Notes: a model not told the origin generated them from the letters alone. Positions 1 to 12,518 are shown, numbered from the stretch's first letter. The stretch is DNA of 64,000 bases from Eretmocerus hayati (GCA_029851415.1 CM056741.1:176869021-176933020); one strand, 5' to 3'. Numbers and translations: made by a program.

Positions 1-153
1 GGAATTCCTCGTACCGTAAATCGAATGAGTACTAAATAATGGCTTTCTTGTGCAAAATAGCAACAATTATCTCACAATCGAGACAAATCGATAAAATCTC
101 GAGTAATCAGTCCTTGGGGTGAAAACATGGACGAAAGTGCTGCAATCTCATAC

Positions 154-2518
154 TAAGGTAAATGTACCCAACTTGTTCCCATTAAGCCATTTTCTTAACA
201 ACTTTGGACCGTCCCGATATTTTTCAACATACCTTACCTAATTTCAAAGACTGTTATAGATCCTTCGGAATGAGCTGAAGTAGGTTTAATTTTGACTAAC
301 CAGAACCAAGCTGTCTTAATTTCCCACGGAAGGTCGTACCCAAGCCCCCCCCCCCTATCATTTGAAACTATTGTCGAGGATGTGAGTAAAATCGTTCTGC
401 AACCACTTTTGGAGCTTTTCGCCGGTCCTAAACACTATTTCCGACCCATTTGATGAACACGTCCTGAGTGGTAAAATACGCTGCTAGAAGAGATTAGCAG
501 AATGCTTTCTCTAGGCGGAATAGTCTAAGAGGTTCACTCGGATTGATGAGAAATTTGGAGAACTGACCAAATTCCAAAATCATGATTGGAATTCCCAAAA
601 AATAGTTTCATTTCCCCTGTGGTCCAATCCATCTCAGACGCAACTCATACTCAGAAGTAGATATGAGTAAATAATTAATTTTAGATAAAATTTTGATTGA
701 ATATCTTGATTTATTTTATCGAGAAACACTTTTAGGGTGATTAAGATGATCTAGACTCTAGTTTTACAAGTGAAAACAATCGTTTGGTTAAGGTGGAGTT
801 TTGATACAGTTGGTTTATAGATGATGAAAATGGAGTTCTTGGAGGAAATTTCGATTCTCGGAGTGAAAATTGGATTTGAATCAAACTTAAACGTAGTTGA
901 ATCAAATTTGGTTTCAACCAATTGATGTAGGATTCTGGAAAAGTATCTCTCTAGCTCATTAAAAGGTAAATAGATAAGTTGTAGAGGGAAATACGAGCAA
1001 AAAATGAGTTTTGGATGAAATTTTTTTCTCATATTTTGAGCTATTTTTACAAGATTCACTTTTAGGGGAATTCAGATGACCTACACTTGTGTTTTCTGTG
1101 CAAGACATATCGTCTGGGTAAGACAAAATTCTGATATAGTTGGTGTAAAGATGATAGAAATGGAGTATTTTCAAAAAATTCGGATTTTTCGAGAATAAAT
1201 TTGATTTTGACTGTACTAAAACAAATTTTGAAAAAATTCGGTATCAACAAATCGATTTAGGATGACGTGAGAGTATCAGCTTAGTTTATTAAAATTTGAA
1301 TGGGTCGGTTTGAGGGGAAGATATGAGGAAAGTATGAATATTGGAAAAAATATTCTTGTATATTTTGAGTTATTTTTTCGAGGAAGCTAGTTAGGGCGAT
1401 TTGGGCTATCTAAACTGAGGTTTTTTTAGCAATGTCTGTAATTTGGTCGAGACGGAATTTTGATACAATTGGTCTCAATATGCTCAAAATGAAGTTTTTC
1501 TTGAAAATTTTCGTTTTTTCTGAAAATTTAGGTTTGTGGAGACTAAATGGAATTTCAGTATTAACCAATCGATGGATCAAGCCAAATAAACCATAGCCTA
1601 GGTAACCCAAATTGCCGTAAGATCAAGTTAGAAAGAGATATTTTCTTTCAAAAGTAGACAATTTTAGCGAATTCACCTCAATACACGTCTGAATTAAATT
1701 CAATTGGGAGAGGAGAGCAGCCAAATCACTGGTCTCATCTCTGAATGATTCGCTACAACTTGTAGAAAGGCAAAAATCGATGAAGTGGAGTGTAGGAGTG
1801 AAAGCGTGGCGGAAAAAAAAAACAACATACATACACACACACCCACAGACACATGCAAAGGGACGGAGAGATGAGTCACTGGGGGGTTTTTGAGGATTAT
1901 AAGGAGAAAAGTGTTACTTACAATCGTTAGATTTTGGCGAGAGGAATACGATGGTTGAAGCACTTTTGTGATAAGATGAATTATGTTGAAGAAAATATTG
2001 AGTTGAATGGAAAAATTGATCAAAAATTTGCTGTGCCGAAAACAAAGTTTTCTCTTTAGAGAAAGCAAAAATCGTATTGCTTCACACTTTCGAGATAACC
2101 ATATGGGGGTATGTTGGGTACACTCTGATATTGGCCTTCTTGTTTTACAAATCATCTCCATATTTTGCCTATAAAATCACTCTAAATTCGAGTTTTGCAA
2201 TTTCACAAAAAGGGTCCTGAAGGTCTTGGACTAGGAATCGAATAAGTTGCAGTACGTGAAAGATTGGTTCAAATAAAAAAATTTGGCACCGGTTCTACTG
2301 AAGGAAATTTCGTCACTGATTTCTTAGCTTTGCAAACACGAAAAATAGAAGACTCACAATAAATTCCTTGGAACACAAAGATACGATTCGGTGTCGACCC
2401 AAACCACTCATCTCTTCATGTTTTAATATAACAAACATTAAAAAGTTTGCAGGAAGGTTATTGAATGCTCATTCCTGAGATTGGTATATGGGCACAAGTT
2501 GGATACACTCTCACCTTA
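154..2518. mobile_element. Candidate transposon with ~30-bp inverted ends
   Basis: The left end (about 154-185, AAGGTAAATGTACCCAACTT) reappears inverted at 2487-2518, where the reverse strand reads AAGGTGAGAGTGTATCCAAC. Another inverted copy of the end lies inside at about 2100-2126. An isolated copy of the same end is at 15,514-15,545, and relatives of the adjoining stretch occur at about 15,570-15,690 and 56,185-56,270, so this is a dispersed family. No transposase reading frame is visible, which points to a non-autonomous or decayed element. The boundaries and the absence of a clear target-site duplication are uncertain; it could also be two overlapping repeats. Confidence 0.4.
720..1620. 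repeat. Diverged ~328-bp tandem repeat, about 2.7 copies
   Basis: Three successive blocks start near 728, 1,058 and 1,384. Each opens with a variant of CTTTTAGGG followed by GAT and CTA-containing sequence. They share the order of later landmarks: a TTTTGATACAGTTGG-like segment, GATGATNNAAATGGAG, CAACCAATTGATGTAGGA-like sequence, and a TATTTTGAGCTATTTTT-like closing segment. The period is about 328 bp and copies differ at many positions, so this is an old array. Short frames on the minus strand here are by-products of the repeat. It lies inside the candidate element 154-2518. Confidence 0.6.
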
Positions 2519-5500
2519 TTCAGTTTTATTTTCTCAACAAGTCGTACCACAGGACTGGCCCAAGGGAATTCCTATACAGTGAGATGCCAATAATGTACTT
2601 CAGTACAGAAACTTTGGATTCCCCTCAGCTTTTCGTGACCCATACCCATTTAATAACAGAAAATTCTTGGTTTGACAAGTCATTTTCTCATGAATCTGGT
2701 TCTCAAAACAGTTGAATCTTCTACTCCAGGACAATTTTCCCAAATTAATCGTTTGGACCTAAATTTTGATTCGTTAAGCATAACCCCCTGCAGGAGTATT
2801 GAAATATTTTGAGCAAATTTAAGATTTATGAAAATACTATGATCATCGGCAAATTTCGATGTTGGCAGGTCCACGCCACGGACGTTAACCACGTCATAAA
2901 CGATACTTATGCATGCACACAGCATACATGGGTACATTTCCGTATACGAGCTTGAAATTGTACACGTGCAAGTTGTGGCTGATGTTACGTGCCAGTTGAT
3001 GGGCGCAAAGCTTAGAAGCGATGAGAATAGACAGTGACGACCCTGTACAACGTCTGCATGTTCGGTCTGCTGATCGTGCTGATTCACGAGTTTTGCATCA
3101 GTTGGCATACGCTCGAGGCATCGCTTCCTCCTCTTTGCAGCTTGCAAGCTCAACAATCTTTCATTGGGACGGTTCACAACATAAATATTTTTGTTGATAG
3201 TCGCAATGCCTCAATGCTATATGGGTGATTCTTACGACTTGGTAACATTCCGTCCACAGGACAAAAATGACATCTAAATCTCTTCCTCGTTGGATCTTTA
3301 GGGAAATTGTAATGACATTCTGATCCACTAGGGTCAAGAGTCCATTGTGTTTAGCTTTACAGCACAGAATGAGAGGGACCAGCTTCAAGGCTTTGGTCAG
3401 TACTTTATTGAAAATTTGATTTAATTACCGTAAAAGTGATAGCCCGTAGGTTACAATACAATATCGTTATAGTCCAACTCACTAGCCTCCCAAGCTCACA
3501 TGGGATTGGTTGGCTCTTGAATAAAGTTCTCAAGAAAACAAGTAGAGCCCCCGTCCGATTTGCTTTAGTAATTATTACTTTTTGCCACCGATTCTCCCGA
3601 GAAAGTTCATTTCGTCAGTGATTTATGGATTCAATCTCAAACTAGGTGTACTCATTTGGGTCATAGCATTCAGTTCATGAAATTCAGACCTTAATTGACG
3701 CATTCATTTTTGTTAGAAAAGAATGTGGGTCTTATGGATTTTACGGCATCTATGAAAAAAACTCGTCCAATCCGGGTAACCATTTTTGTAGTAGTCCGCA
3801 CTCCCCTCCATCGTCAAGCACCCATGTCTAACAATAGGAACATGATAGTATACGATCGAATGAGTGTGTTTTTTCATTCCTTCGAATGAATTTTAAGATG
3901 GGTTCTTTTGGCAATGGGTTTGGAAAAGGCAAAAACCGCACGCGGGTAACTCCGTGCGAATGGTAAATATTGAATTTTATGAATTTCTTTTCGACCTGAT
4001 AGAATTGCGGCTAGGACAAGGTACCACTAGTTCAAGGTTGTATAATCATTAGAAATATCTGAGCCTTTTTTTCGTAGGCCTATCGCCCCAAGAAATGCGA
4101 CCAAGTCCGATAACCCGAATGTTAGCGAGTCGTGACCCATGTGGATTATTGGGGTCAATATTGATAATGACGTCACATATTTTCAGAGAGAAAATTTTTG
4201 GTTACTTGAGTGACTACCCACTTTTCTACCGAATTCATTGAATCGATTGACTTTCCTAAAATTGAAAATTTATCAGGTTTGCAAGATCTCATTGTGTTCT
4301 ATTCTTCGCCTACATCAAATCGGTCCAAGTGATGTGTAGCTGGAGATTATCGGAAAATATTTAGTGATCTATGGTGATCAAGAATTATCTCGATCACGTG
4401 GACAAACAAACTGCTTAAACCAGCTAAATGTGACTGATGAAGTACGTCAAACTCATACATCTTGGTACAAGAACAACTTTTGCGTCCCCTCGACGATTAG
4501 AGCCGCAAAGCTCAAGCTCTCGACAGAAACTTGGTAACGGGATCAATTCGTACATTGGGATCGTCGAAGTTTCTCATACACGTGATTAGACTCGCCCAGG
4601 AGACGAGAGTCTTGATAACATCACATCTCAAGTGCAGATTGATCTAACTTGATCTTCACGGACATATGTCGCAAGTAGAGCTTTCCAGTTTAGTAAGTTT
4701 TGGCAAGTCAAAGCCATGAGGATTTATTCCGTTGATCAATAGCGTGGAGTACATGAGTAGCTTTCGATTGGATTACGAGCTCACTCTTGAGTCAGTTACT
4801 ATCAAAATTTTTTCTGGACAATTTGATCTATTTTCTTCATACATACTTTTGACAAAATTTGACCCTCGTACTTTTACTCTGGCACGCAAAATTATTAACT
4901 CAGATTTTGTCAGAACCGTTTTTGAACAAGGAATATTTCATCGAAAAAATTTTATTTGATGTGGCTCTTCAGCCATCTATAATACAATTTCAATAAACTG
5001 CAATGATTTAGACACCAATAATTTCATTTCGTGAGCTTCGAATCTCATTCATCATGGGGTCAATCATCAATTGGTATAGATAGTCACCATAAAGCTAATC
5101 CGTAGTATCATTCAAATATTTGCGAAACGATCGAGTTTAAATCCAATATTCAAAATTAGTTTACACATGAAACTTGGCTTCCCACGCAGTAAAGTAAAGT
5201 TAGTGCCTATGGCAAGTTAAACTCTCGAAATTAATCTATGAAGTCTAGTTTGGTGACCTCGCTGTGGTTGTATGCCCAAGCACGTCTAGTGTACCTATTT
5301 ATTAGTTGGTCGAAATGTTGCGTCAAGCCGGACGCAATGCGGTTTTACGATGCGGTGGTATCGTCGAGGCCTTGTATTTTCTACATCGATCATCAAATTT
5401 TGCACTTGAAAGTTCAATGGATCACAATGCACACACCTATAGCGTGTCAAAATAATAGCATTAGTCATGATCATTGAGAAAATGATTTTTTTTATTTTTT

Positions 5501-6663
5501 TGGTATGAGTGAGTACGTAATTTTCTATTTTCAGTTACAAAAAATGTATTTCTGTGTAAAAAAAAACTGTATGCTATTTTTATTCATAGCTCATTGAGTA
5601 TTGGATATTGATGGATGACGCCATAAACAATGTTTATGCGATGTAAAAGGTCCTTTCGGATGTGCAAAATAAAATTACAATAAAATGAAAATAAAATTCT
5701 TACCTTCACTTACTCTTGTATAGATCTTCCTCACATTTTTTATGAACCAATTCTCATTTGCTAAGAGGACTCGTGGATTATCAGAATCTTGCATGAAACC
5801 TATTATCTGAGTAATTATATTATACCAATCATGTGTGCATTTCCCTAATTTGTGATGGAAAATGAGCAGTGTTTGAAGATTCAGGATTTTGTCTGCAACT
5901 AAAGAAAGATGCTTTCAAGTAATCAATCAACTGTACTTGAACCCACCAAAGATCATTTTTCATGTATAAGAGGGCGATGGTGATAAATCGATGCAACGAG
6001 CAATTTCATAGATGACTTGTTTGGTGAAACATAGCATTCGGGAAAAAGTACCGGGCCGTCTCAAATCATCAGCTATAGTTATTTCCTGATATATTGAGGA
6101 TCCTCTGCATCGCTTACATAATTTATATCTTCTCAACGCAATAAATGATGGAGTTTTAATATGTGGTGCAGTATGTGCAGTTGCAGATTAAAATTTGTCC
6201 ATCTCACCATTTTTATAACGTTCTTCGTCTTAATGAGATAATCATCTAATCGGTCTTCTTGAGAAAACATCATAATAGCGTAGAATTGAGATCCCTTATA
6301 CAGAATCATCTTGGCGAAGGAGCTGAAGAATTCAATAAATATTTTTGAGGTCTAAAGTACTCATTCTAAAATTTTGCGATGGTGTTGCTCTTCAAATTTT
6401 TGAAACTCCTAGCGCGATCTCGGGGCTCATTTTTTCATCGTTCCCGACACAAGAATCAATCTCGATGTTACCGACGTTCGGTACCACAAGCTTTCCCGAG
6501 GAATTTTCTCGAAAAAGCTCGGAAAAAGCGGAATATGTACTTTTTGACGGAAAATTTTATTTATATTTTTGGAACGTGATATATAGATATCCTTTTTCTG
6601 GGGAATACTTGAGATAGGCTCTGAGATAATCTTTACTTGTTCATCGTTATAGCTTATCCCTGA
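2519..6663. other. Intergenic DNA without a recognisable gene
   Basis: AT-rich anonymous sequence. Short reading frames occur on both strands, but none has a recognisable domain, splice context or promoter. A patch at about 5,230-5,480 is less AT-rich and ends near 5,450 with GTGTCAAAATAATAGCA, which resembles ends of Tc1-like element remnants, but I found no matching second end. The minus-strand frame at 2,680-3,177 is listed separately. Confidence 0.4.
2680..3177 (-). other. Unassigned 165-codon open frame, possible gene or retroelement fossil
   Basis: This is the longest open frame in the left 9 kb apart from Hsp90. I do not recognise it. It starts at GTG or an internal codon rather than a convincing ATG, so if real it would be an exon or fossil rather than a complete gene. 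The stretch SKFADDHSIFI followed about 25 residues later by LNESKFRSKRLIW has a passing likeness to the (F/Y)ADD active-site region and the downstream LN..K motif of non-LTR reverse transcriptases. The preceding and following conserved blocks are not visible. A second minus frame (3,161-3,388) lies directly upstream. Probably non-coding. Confidence 0.15.
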
Positions 6664-8113
6664 GAGTAATTCCACGAGAGAACGTTACACCAAAAAATGG
6701 TCCCAGAGTTCTTTTCAAGTGAACTTTTCCGATTGTATACCTAGGTCAAAATATGAATATCTGCCACTATAGAAAAATTAAAAAAATTTCGGACCTTGGC
6801 GCACTGATCAAAATAATGTTTTGATTTATTTTTGCTAAATTTTCGTAACTTTTTCCAATAGAATCGTCATGGCTCAAAATCGACATAAGATAGAGGAGCG
6901 CGGTTTGGCGCATCTGAAAGGCGAGCAAAAAAGCTACGCAACTACTTAAAAACTTTGGTTTGTTTCGACTTTCGACCTTATATTGGTTACATATGGGAGA
7001 TTCCGCGAAAGACACTTTCGCATCTTTTTCTCAAGAAGGTATTTTTTTTAAATATTCAAGAACACATTTTTCCATGTAAAAAGTTGTGTTCTTCACGAAA
7101 AAATCGTTTCGATCTGCTCTTCTGAGTTTTAAGCTATTCAATGATGGAAAACCTCAATTCTATGTGCACGCGCAGGAATTTGGAATTTCAAAACCATACT
7201 TTTTTCGAAAAGCTAAGAAAATTTTCTTAAAAATACTACCTGTTGAGTTGATTTTGTTGATCCAAACCAACGTTCTAATGACTTTTACAGCCAGTATAAG
7301 AAGCAGCTTATTGATGCGAGGTTCCGTGTTATGAATTCACTTCAACGATTGCCTGGATCCCTCTGTGTTTTTTTATTTAAACTTTATCATTTGGACGCTG
7401 TAGCTCTTGTTCTACTTGTTGGAATTGAACTCGGAAACAGATCATCTTGAAGGAAATTTTCTCAGCTTTTCGAAAAATTGGTTTCAAAATCCGAAATCCC
7501 TGCACATGCGTAGAAAATTGAGGATGAGGTTTTTTATCATCAAAATCAAAAATTGAAACTAAAGAAAAGCACATTAAAACTATTTTTTCGTAAAAAGCAC
7601 AACTTTCTACATCGAAAATGGTGTTCTCAAGAGATTTACAAAAATAGCTTTTTGAAAAAAAGATGGGAAAGTGATTTTCACAGAATCCCCGTATATAACC
7701 AAGATAAGGTCTAAACCAAAGTATCGAAGTAGTTGTTGAAAGGTTTTTTGCTCAGCTTTCAGATGCGCCGAACTGCGTTCCTCTATCTTACGTTGCTTTT
7801 GAGCTGCAACGATTTCAATAAACGAAGTTACGAAAATTTTGCGGAAAAAAAATCAAAACATAATCTTGATCAGTGCGCTAGGGTCCGAAATAGTATATTA
7901 TGTATCGAGTTGCCGAAAATGCATACAGAATTTTATGGTCTCCATCGAAAACGTCGCGCTTTTAACGATGGATGCCATACATTTGTTTTAATTTTTTCCA
8001 CGCTGGCAGATGTTCATATTCTGACCTATAGAATTGAGAGAGTTCAACATTTATTTAAAATAACTCTGAGACCAACCATTTTTTGGTGTATGGTTTTCTC
8101 GTCGAATAACTCT
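6664..8113. mobile_element. 1.45-kb palindromic (foldback) element A
   Basis: The two halves are inverted copies about a centre near 7,350-7,370. The outer arms read ACACCAAAAAATGG (6,687-6,700) and the complement CCATTTTTTGGTGT (8,076-8,089), with similarity continuing outward to roughly 6,664 and 8,113. Inner landmarks also pair: GATCAAAATAATGTTTTGAT near 6,808 with ATCAAAACATAATCTTGATC near 7,852, and the segments around 7,140-7,240 with 7,440-7,560. Arms are diverged (about one difference every five to ten bases). No transposase is present. Reading frames here translate the same repeat on both strands and are not genes. Confidence 0.75.
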
Positions 8114-8878
8114 TCTTTCACTGTTTGCATTAAATGATGGAAAATTCTTCTAATCTTAAACGATAATATTAGCTATTATTCCAAGTTTCCAACGCGAAAA
8201 CTAGAGTTCATGATGATTTTATTGCAAGTATCATTTTGACGACTTGTACGACGATTCATAAGAAAAATCTGGTGTGTAGATTCAAAATATAACTTATTTA
8301 CTAATAACTCATGTGCATTAAAAGACAGTAATTTGATATTTCACTCGACCTATCAATACTCAACAAGCGGAATCAACATTAAGTATATGCGCAGGAAAAA
8401 CGAGAATTTACATTTGTAACATCCATGAAATGTAACACACCCATTATGGGTAATTTGTTGATGTTCCATCAAACTTTTGATGACATGGGGATTTTTATTT
8501 CAAATAAGTCAGTTGAGTAGATCAATTGTCAATTGAGTAAGACATAAATTTGAAAACTTATCATCTCATATGCAATGCCAACTGTACAGTTTTGGATCTC
8601 AAGTATCATCCAAGTGATGAACATCTGATGTCTAAAAAACTCAATTAGGCACAACATCGTTACTCACGGCTCAGAAGTTTCAACACTGAACCCAATCAAA
8701 CCAGGCCAGCTAAGTACTTTGTGGAAGCGAATTTGGTGTTATTAATCAAGAAATTCAATATTTAGCGCCAACTGAAGCAAGGTAAGACTAATCAAATCAA
8801 TTAATCGAGTCAACTGTATTATGGTGAGAGCAATTGATATAAGGATGAATAATCAACAAGGAGTTAACGTCACTCAAT
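8114..8878. other. Intergenic spacer 3' of Hsp90
   Basis: AT-rich sequence between element A and the Hsp90 3' end. I see no open frame of note, no repeat and no second gene. Confidence 0.4.
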
Positions 8879-8884
8879 TTTATT
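8879..8884 (-). promoter_or_regulatory. Candidate Hsp90 poly(A) signal AATAAA
   Basis: On the minus strand AATAAA occurs 437 nt downstream of the Hsp90 stop codon. It is the first exact canonical signal I find downstream of the stop and would give a 3' UTR of roughly 450-460 nt, a plausible length for an insect Hsp83 mRNA. Cleavage site not determined. Confidence 0.45.
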
Positions 8885-9320
8885 GAATCCGGAATTTTTC
8901 GTTTCTTAGAATAATCTTATCCGCAGTACATTAATGGTATGTTCTGAACTAGCATACACTAATAACGGAATGATGAGTGTCAAATGATGATGAGGAGTGC
9001 TATCAATATCGATGAGAAGCACTGAAGGATAGAAATGAATCAATGCAAAAATTCACTAAAAAGGTCTCGAGGAACTAAGTCATGTTCACTTAAAAAATAG
9101 CAAGGTGAAGGACACTGTTCAACGACAGATTATGCGAAAATCATGTAAAAACGCGCGATTCGTACAAAATAAAATTAGAAGTCGTTCTATAGATACTAAG
9201 TGGTTTCACAATCACTCAAGTCATCCAATCTGGCCTTACATCACTCTCACAATTCGAAAAAACAGTCTTTTCAAGATCCTAGTTGAAAGTCTTTGGAAGT
9301 GAAACGGCTTCACTCAGAAA
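8879..9320 (-). other. Probable Hsp90 3' UTR
   Basis: AT-rich, non-coding sequence running from the stop codon to the candidate AATAAA. It contains several short A+T runs but no other recognised element. The extent is inferred only from the poly(A) signal. Confidence 0.4.
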
Positions 9321-11226
9321 TTAGTCAACTTCTTCCATTCTTGAAGCTTCTTCGGCATCGCCTTCAAGAGGTGGAACTTCGCTGTCGTCGACTTTGTCGT
9401 CCTCCATGGCTGTCTCATCGTCATCGAATCCAAGTCCCAACTTGATCATCCTGTGGATCCTGGATGCATGAACTTGTGGATCTTCAAGAGCAAAGCCAGA
9501 AGACAGCAATGCTGTTTCAAAGAGGAGCATTACCAAGTCTTTGACAGACTTGTCATGCTTGTCTGCTTCAGCTTTCTGTCGGAGATTCTCCATAATGGGA
9601 TGGTCTGGATTGATTTCAAGATGTTTCTTGGCTGCCATGTATCCCATGGTGGATGTGTCACGAAGAGCTTGAGCTTTCATAATTCTCTCCATGTTAGCAG
9701 TCCAGCCATACTGTGAGGTGACAATACAACATGGGGAATCTACAAGCCTGTTGGAGACTACAACTTTTTCCACCTTCTTGTCCAGGATGTCCTTCATAAC
9801 TTTGCAAAGGTTTTCAAACTTGGTCTTGTCTTCCTCCATCTTCTTCTTCTCAGCCTCGTCCTCGGGCAGCTCTAAACCTTCTTTGGTGACAGAAACCAGC
9901 TGCTTGCCATCGAATTCTTTGAGCTGCTGGACAACATATTCATCGATGGGTTCTGTCATGTAGACAACTTCGAATCCACGCTTCTTGACTCTCTCAACAA
10001 AAGAGCTGTTGGCAACTTGGTCCCTGCTCTCGCCAGTGATGTAGTAGACGTGTTTTTGATTTTCCTTCATGCGCCCAACATAGTCCTTCAATGAGCACAG
10101 CTCATCACCAGAGGCAGAAGTGTGGTATCGTAGAAGTTCAGACAGCTTCTTTCTGTTTCCTGAGTCTTCATGAATACCTAATTTCAAATTCTTGCTGAAC
10201 TGCTCATAGCATTTTTTATAATTTTCCTTGTCTTCAGCAAGTTCTTCAAAAAGTTCCAAACATTTCTTTACAAGATTCTTGCGGATGACCTTCAGAATCT
10301 TGTTCTGCTGGAGCATTTCACGAGAAATGTTCAGTGGCAGATCCTCACTGTCTACAACACCCTTGATGAAGTTTAGGTACTCTGGGATGAGGTCTTCGCA
10401 GTTGTCCATGATAAATACTCTTCTAACATATAGTTTGATGTTGTTCTTCTTTTTCTTGTTTTCAAATAGATCAAATGGTGCACGACGAGGAACATACAGA
10501 AGAGCGCGGAACTCGAGCTGACCTTCAACTGAGAAGTGTTTCACAGCCAAATGATCTTCCCAGTCATTGGTCAAGCTTTTGTAGAATTCACCATACTCTT
10601 CTTGGGTGATATCATCTGGGTTCCTGGTCCAAATTGGTTTGGTCTTGTTGAGTTCTTCCTCATCCGTATACTTTTCCTTCACTGTCTTCTTCTTTTTCTT
10701 TTTCTCCTCATCCTTAGGTTTATCTTCATCCTCATCTTCACCCACATCTTCTACTTTTGGTTTGTCATCTTCCTTCTCTTCATCATCTTTCTTTTCCTCC
10801 TCTTCTTCATCATCACTGAGCTCCTTGTCTCTTTCTTTTTCAACAAGAAGTTTGATTGGATATCCAATGAACTGAGAATGTTTCTTGATGATTTCTTTGA
10901 TCTTTGATTCCTCCAGGTACTCAGCTTGGTCTTCCTTGATGTGAAGGATGATCTTGGTTCCTCTCTTGATGGGTTCGCCAGTGTCAGTGCGAATGGTGAA
11001 AGATCCGCCAGCAGAAGATTCCCACACGTACTGCTCATCATCATTGTGTTTTGATACAACTGTGACTTTGTCAGCAACCAAGTATGCAGAGTAGAAACCC
11101 ACACCAAATTGACCAATCATGGAGATATCAGCTCCAGCTTGCAGTGCTTCCATGAAAGCTTTTGTACCAGATTTAGCAATAGTACCCAGGTTATTGACCA
11201 AATCTGCTTTCGTCATACCAATTCCA
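9321..11226 (-). CDS. Hsp90: Hsp90 (Hsp83-type cytosolic chaperone), coding exon 3, residues 90-724
   Basis: Main exon of the ATP-driven cytosolic chaperone that matures client kinases and receptors. The intron ends ACAG before 11,226, whose T completes Thr90 of the nucleotide-binding motif DTGIGM (89-94). Visible in order: glycine-rich lid motif GQFGVGF (128-134); acidic and basic charged linker (about 227-275); middle domain from about TKPIW (285) with the catalytic-loop arginine in [10 protein letters not shown] (Arg392); C-terminal dimerisation domain (about 545 on); and the terminal MEEVD (720-724) that docks TPR co-chaperones. The TAA stop is at 9,321-9,323. Full protein 724 aa, normal for the family. 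Odd: residue 429 is Cys in KKCYEQFSK, where Phe is usual. GC content is well above the flanks. Frame is intact and confidence is very high. Confidence 0.98.
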
Positions 11227-11638
11227 CTGTAACAAAAATAGGCAATGCGTGTAAATATCAAGAGATGGAAAATAGAAGTAAGGAATCAAACCAGAATATT
11301 AAAGAAAGTTGACAAAATAAAATCCCTCTGAAAGAGACTACTACACCATTGTAAGGTATCATGATTCATGCAACTGAAAATTGAATGAAACTACTTCAAG
11401 TGTAGGTTGCAAAAGATAATCAGTCAGTGATAGAGAAATAAGAATGGATTCATTTAGCTTGGCCAGGATAAGAAAATGAACTTTTTAAAATTATATTTAA
11501 AACTGAACTATCATCTCGATATTTTCAATATTAAATTTTAAAACTGAACAGGATGGACTGGTAAGGAAAAAATTCTAAAATCTCTAGATAGACGTCAGTA
11601 TTACATCATGTAAAACTAATGTAAAATTAGAAACTTAC
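11227..11638 (-). other. Hsp90: Hsp90 intron 2 (412 bp, phase 2)
   Basis: The donor is AC|GTAAGT at 11,639/11,638 and the acceptor is TTGTTACAG|T at 11,227/11,226. The split codon AC|T gives Thr90 of DTGIGM. The interior is AT-rich and holds no visible gene or repeat. Confidence 0.93.
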
Positions 11639-11757
11639 GTGTCAATGATGGTGAGCGTGCGGTCATTCTTGTTGGGGATGATTTTGATCTCCAGATCCCT
11701 GGTGGCATCGAGTTTGGTTGGGTCTGTGAGTGATTCATAACGGATTTTGTCCAATGC
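11639..11757 (-). CDS. Hsp90: Hsp90 coding exon 2, residues 51-89 plus two bases of codon 90
   Basis: A 119-nt exon too short and ATG-less to stand out as an ORF. It begins after TTTTACAG and reads [13 protein letters not shown], continues through [12 protein letters not shown] and ends TLTIID before GTAAGT. This is the second part of the N-terminal GHKL ATPase domain. Asp89 matches the human Hsp90alpha Asp93 that binds the adenine. Frame runs without interruption from exon 1 (phase 0) into exon 3 (phase 2), which confirms both junctions. Confidence 0.97.
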
Positions 11758-12368
11758 CTGTAAAAATTGTATCATAAGTACACATCGTTTATTTCAGGTT
11801 GTCACACCAGTTCCAAGGAGGAAATTGTTTGGAATGGGTAGGTAATCGTTACAGGAAGAGACAAAAATTACAGTGAATCATCAATTTTGAAACTAAGGAA
11901 AAATGGAAAACAGATTAGATTGATGGGCAAATCGATCAAAGAGTACACTGAAAAAAATCTTGGATAGGTGGTCCGGAAAAAGAGAGGTGGGCAAAGCGAA
12001 ATTTTCTCAAATAGTGAGAGGAAAAGTGATAGGCGGGAATCAGCCTGGTAACATGATACGGCCGAAGTTCGATATTTCTATCAATTGTAAAAATCAAGGC
12101 GTGCTAGCACAAATTCATCCTCTACACAGTACTTTTAGTAAAGTGAGAATGACTTCCGTGCTAATACACGAGGCTCAGTTTCTGGATTCGGAGACTAAAA
12201 AAATGCTTGATACCGAGAATTCTCGAGTCGATTCTAGGAAGACTAAAATGCCGATCTAGTGCATGAATTCGAAGAACTGTCCGATGCGGGGTGAATGACA
12301 CGAGGTGCTGGTGCAGGCTGATGTCGGTTGGTTTTATGAATCAATAACACAAAAAGATGGCTACTTAC
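11758..12368 (-). other. Hsp90: Hsp90 intron 1 (611 bp, phase 0)
   Basis: The donor is TCTGAT|GTAAGT at 12,369/12,368 and the acceptor TTTTTACAG|GCA at 11,758/11,757. It falls between Asp50 and Ala51 of the SNSSDALDK segment. The plus-strand open frame at 11,960-12,259 inside it has no recognisable product and is taken as chance. Drosophila Hsp83, by contrast, has its intron in the 5' UTR and an uninterrupted coding region. Confidence 0.93.
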
Positions 12369-12518
12369 ATCAGACGAGTTGGAGACGAGTTCTCGAATGA
12401 AGATTTCCTTGTTGGAATAGAATGTGTTAATAATCAAGCTCATAAGTTGAGCAATTTCAGCTTGGAAGGCAAAGGTCTCGACCTCGCCGCCTTGCTCCAT
12501 GGCTACGTCCTCCGGCAT
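12369..12518 (-). CDS. Hsp90: Hsp90 coding exon 1, residues 1-50
   Basis: Starts at ATG 12,518-12,516, the first ATG after the promoter, giving [20 protein letters not shown]. The family signature [11 protein letters not shown] follows at 34-44, with the ATPase catalytic glutamate at 43 and the magnesium/nucleotide-site asparagine at 47 (human Glu47 and Asn51). The frame remains open for 32 further codons upstream, but the only possible start there is GTG, and known Hsp90 proteins begin close to this ATG. The exon ends at Asp50 with GTAAGT. Residues Ile41 and Val45 replace the commoner Leu and Ile, conservative changes. Confidence 0.97.

Noticed and set aside
2680..3177. Reverse transcriptase gene (ADD-like motif)
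   Set aside because: Only one short motif resembles a reverse transcriptase; the neighbouring conserved blocks are missing, so a retrotransposon call is not supported.
9453..11116. Several long open frames antisense to, or out of frame with, the Hsp90 main exon
   Set aside because: They are shadows of a GC-rich, codon-biased exon; the charged linker gives serine- or phenylalanine-rich translations with no family likeness.
11227..11261. Hsp90 start at 11,261 giving a 646-residue protein
   Set aside because: Those 12 extra residues are translated intron. The junction TTACAG and the upstream exons give the conserved N-terminal ATPase domain.
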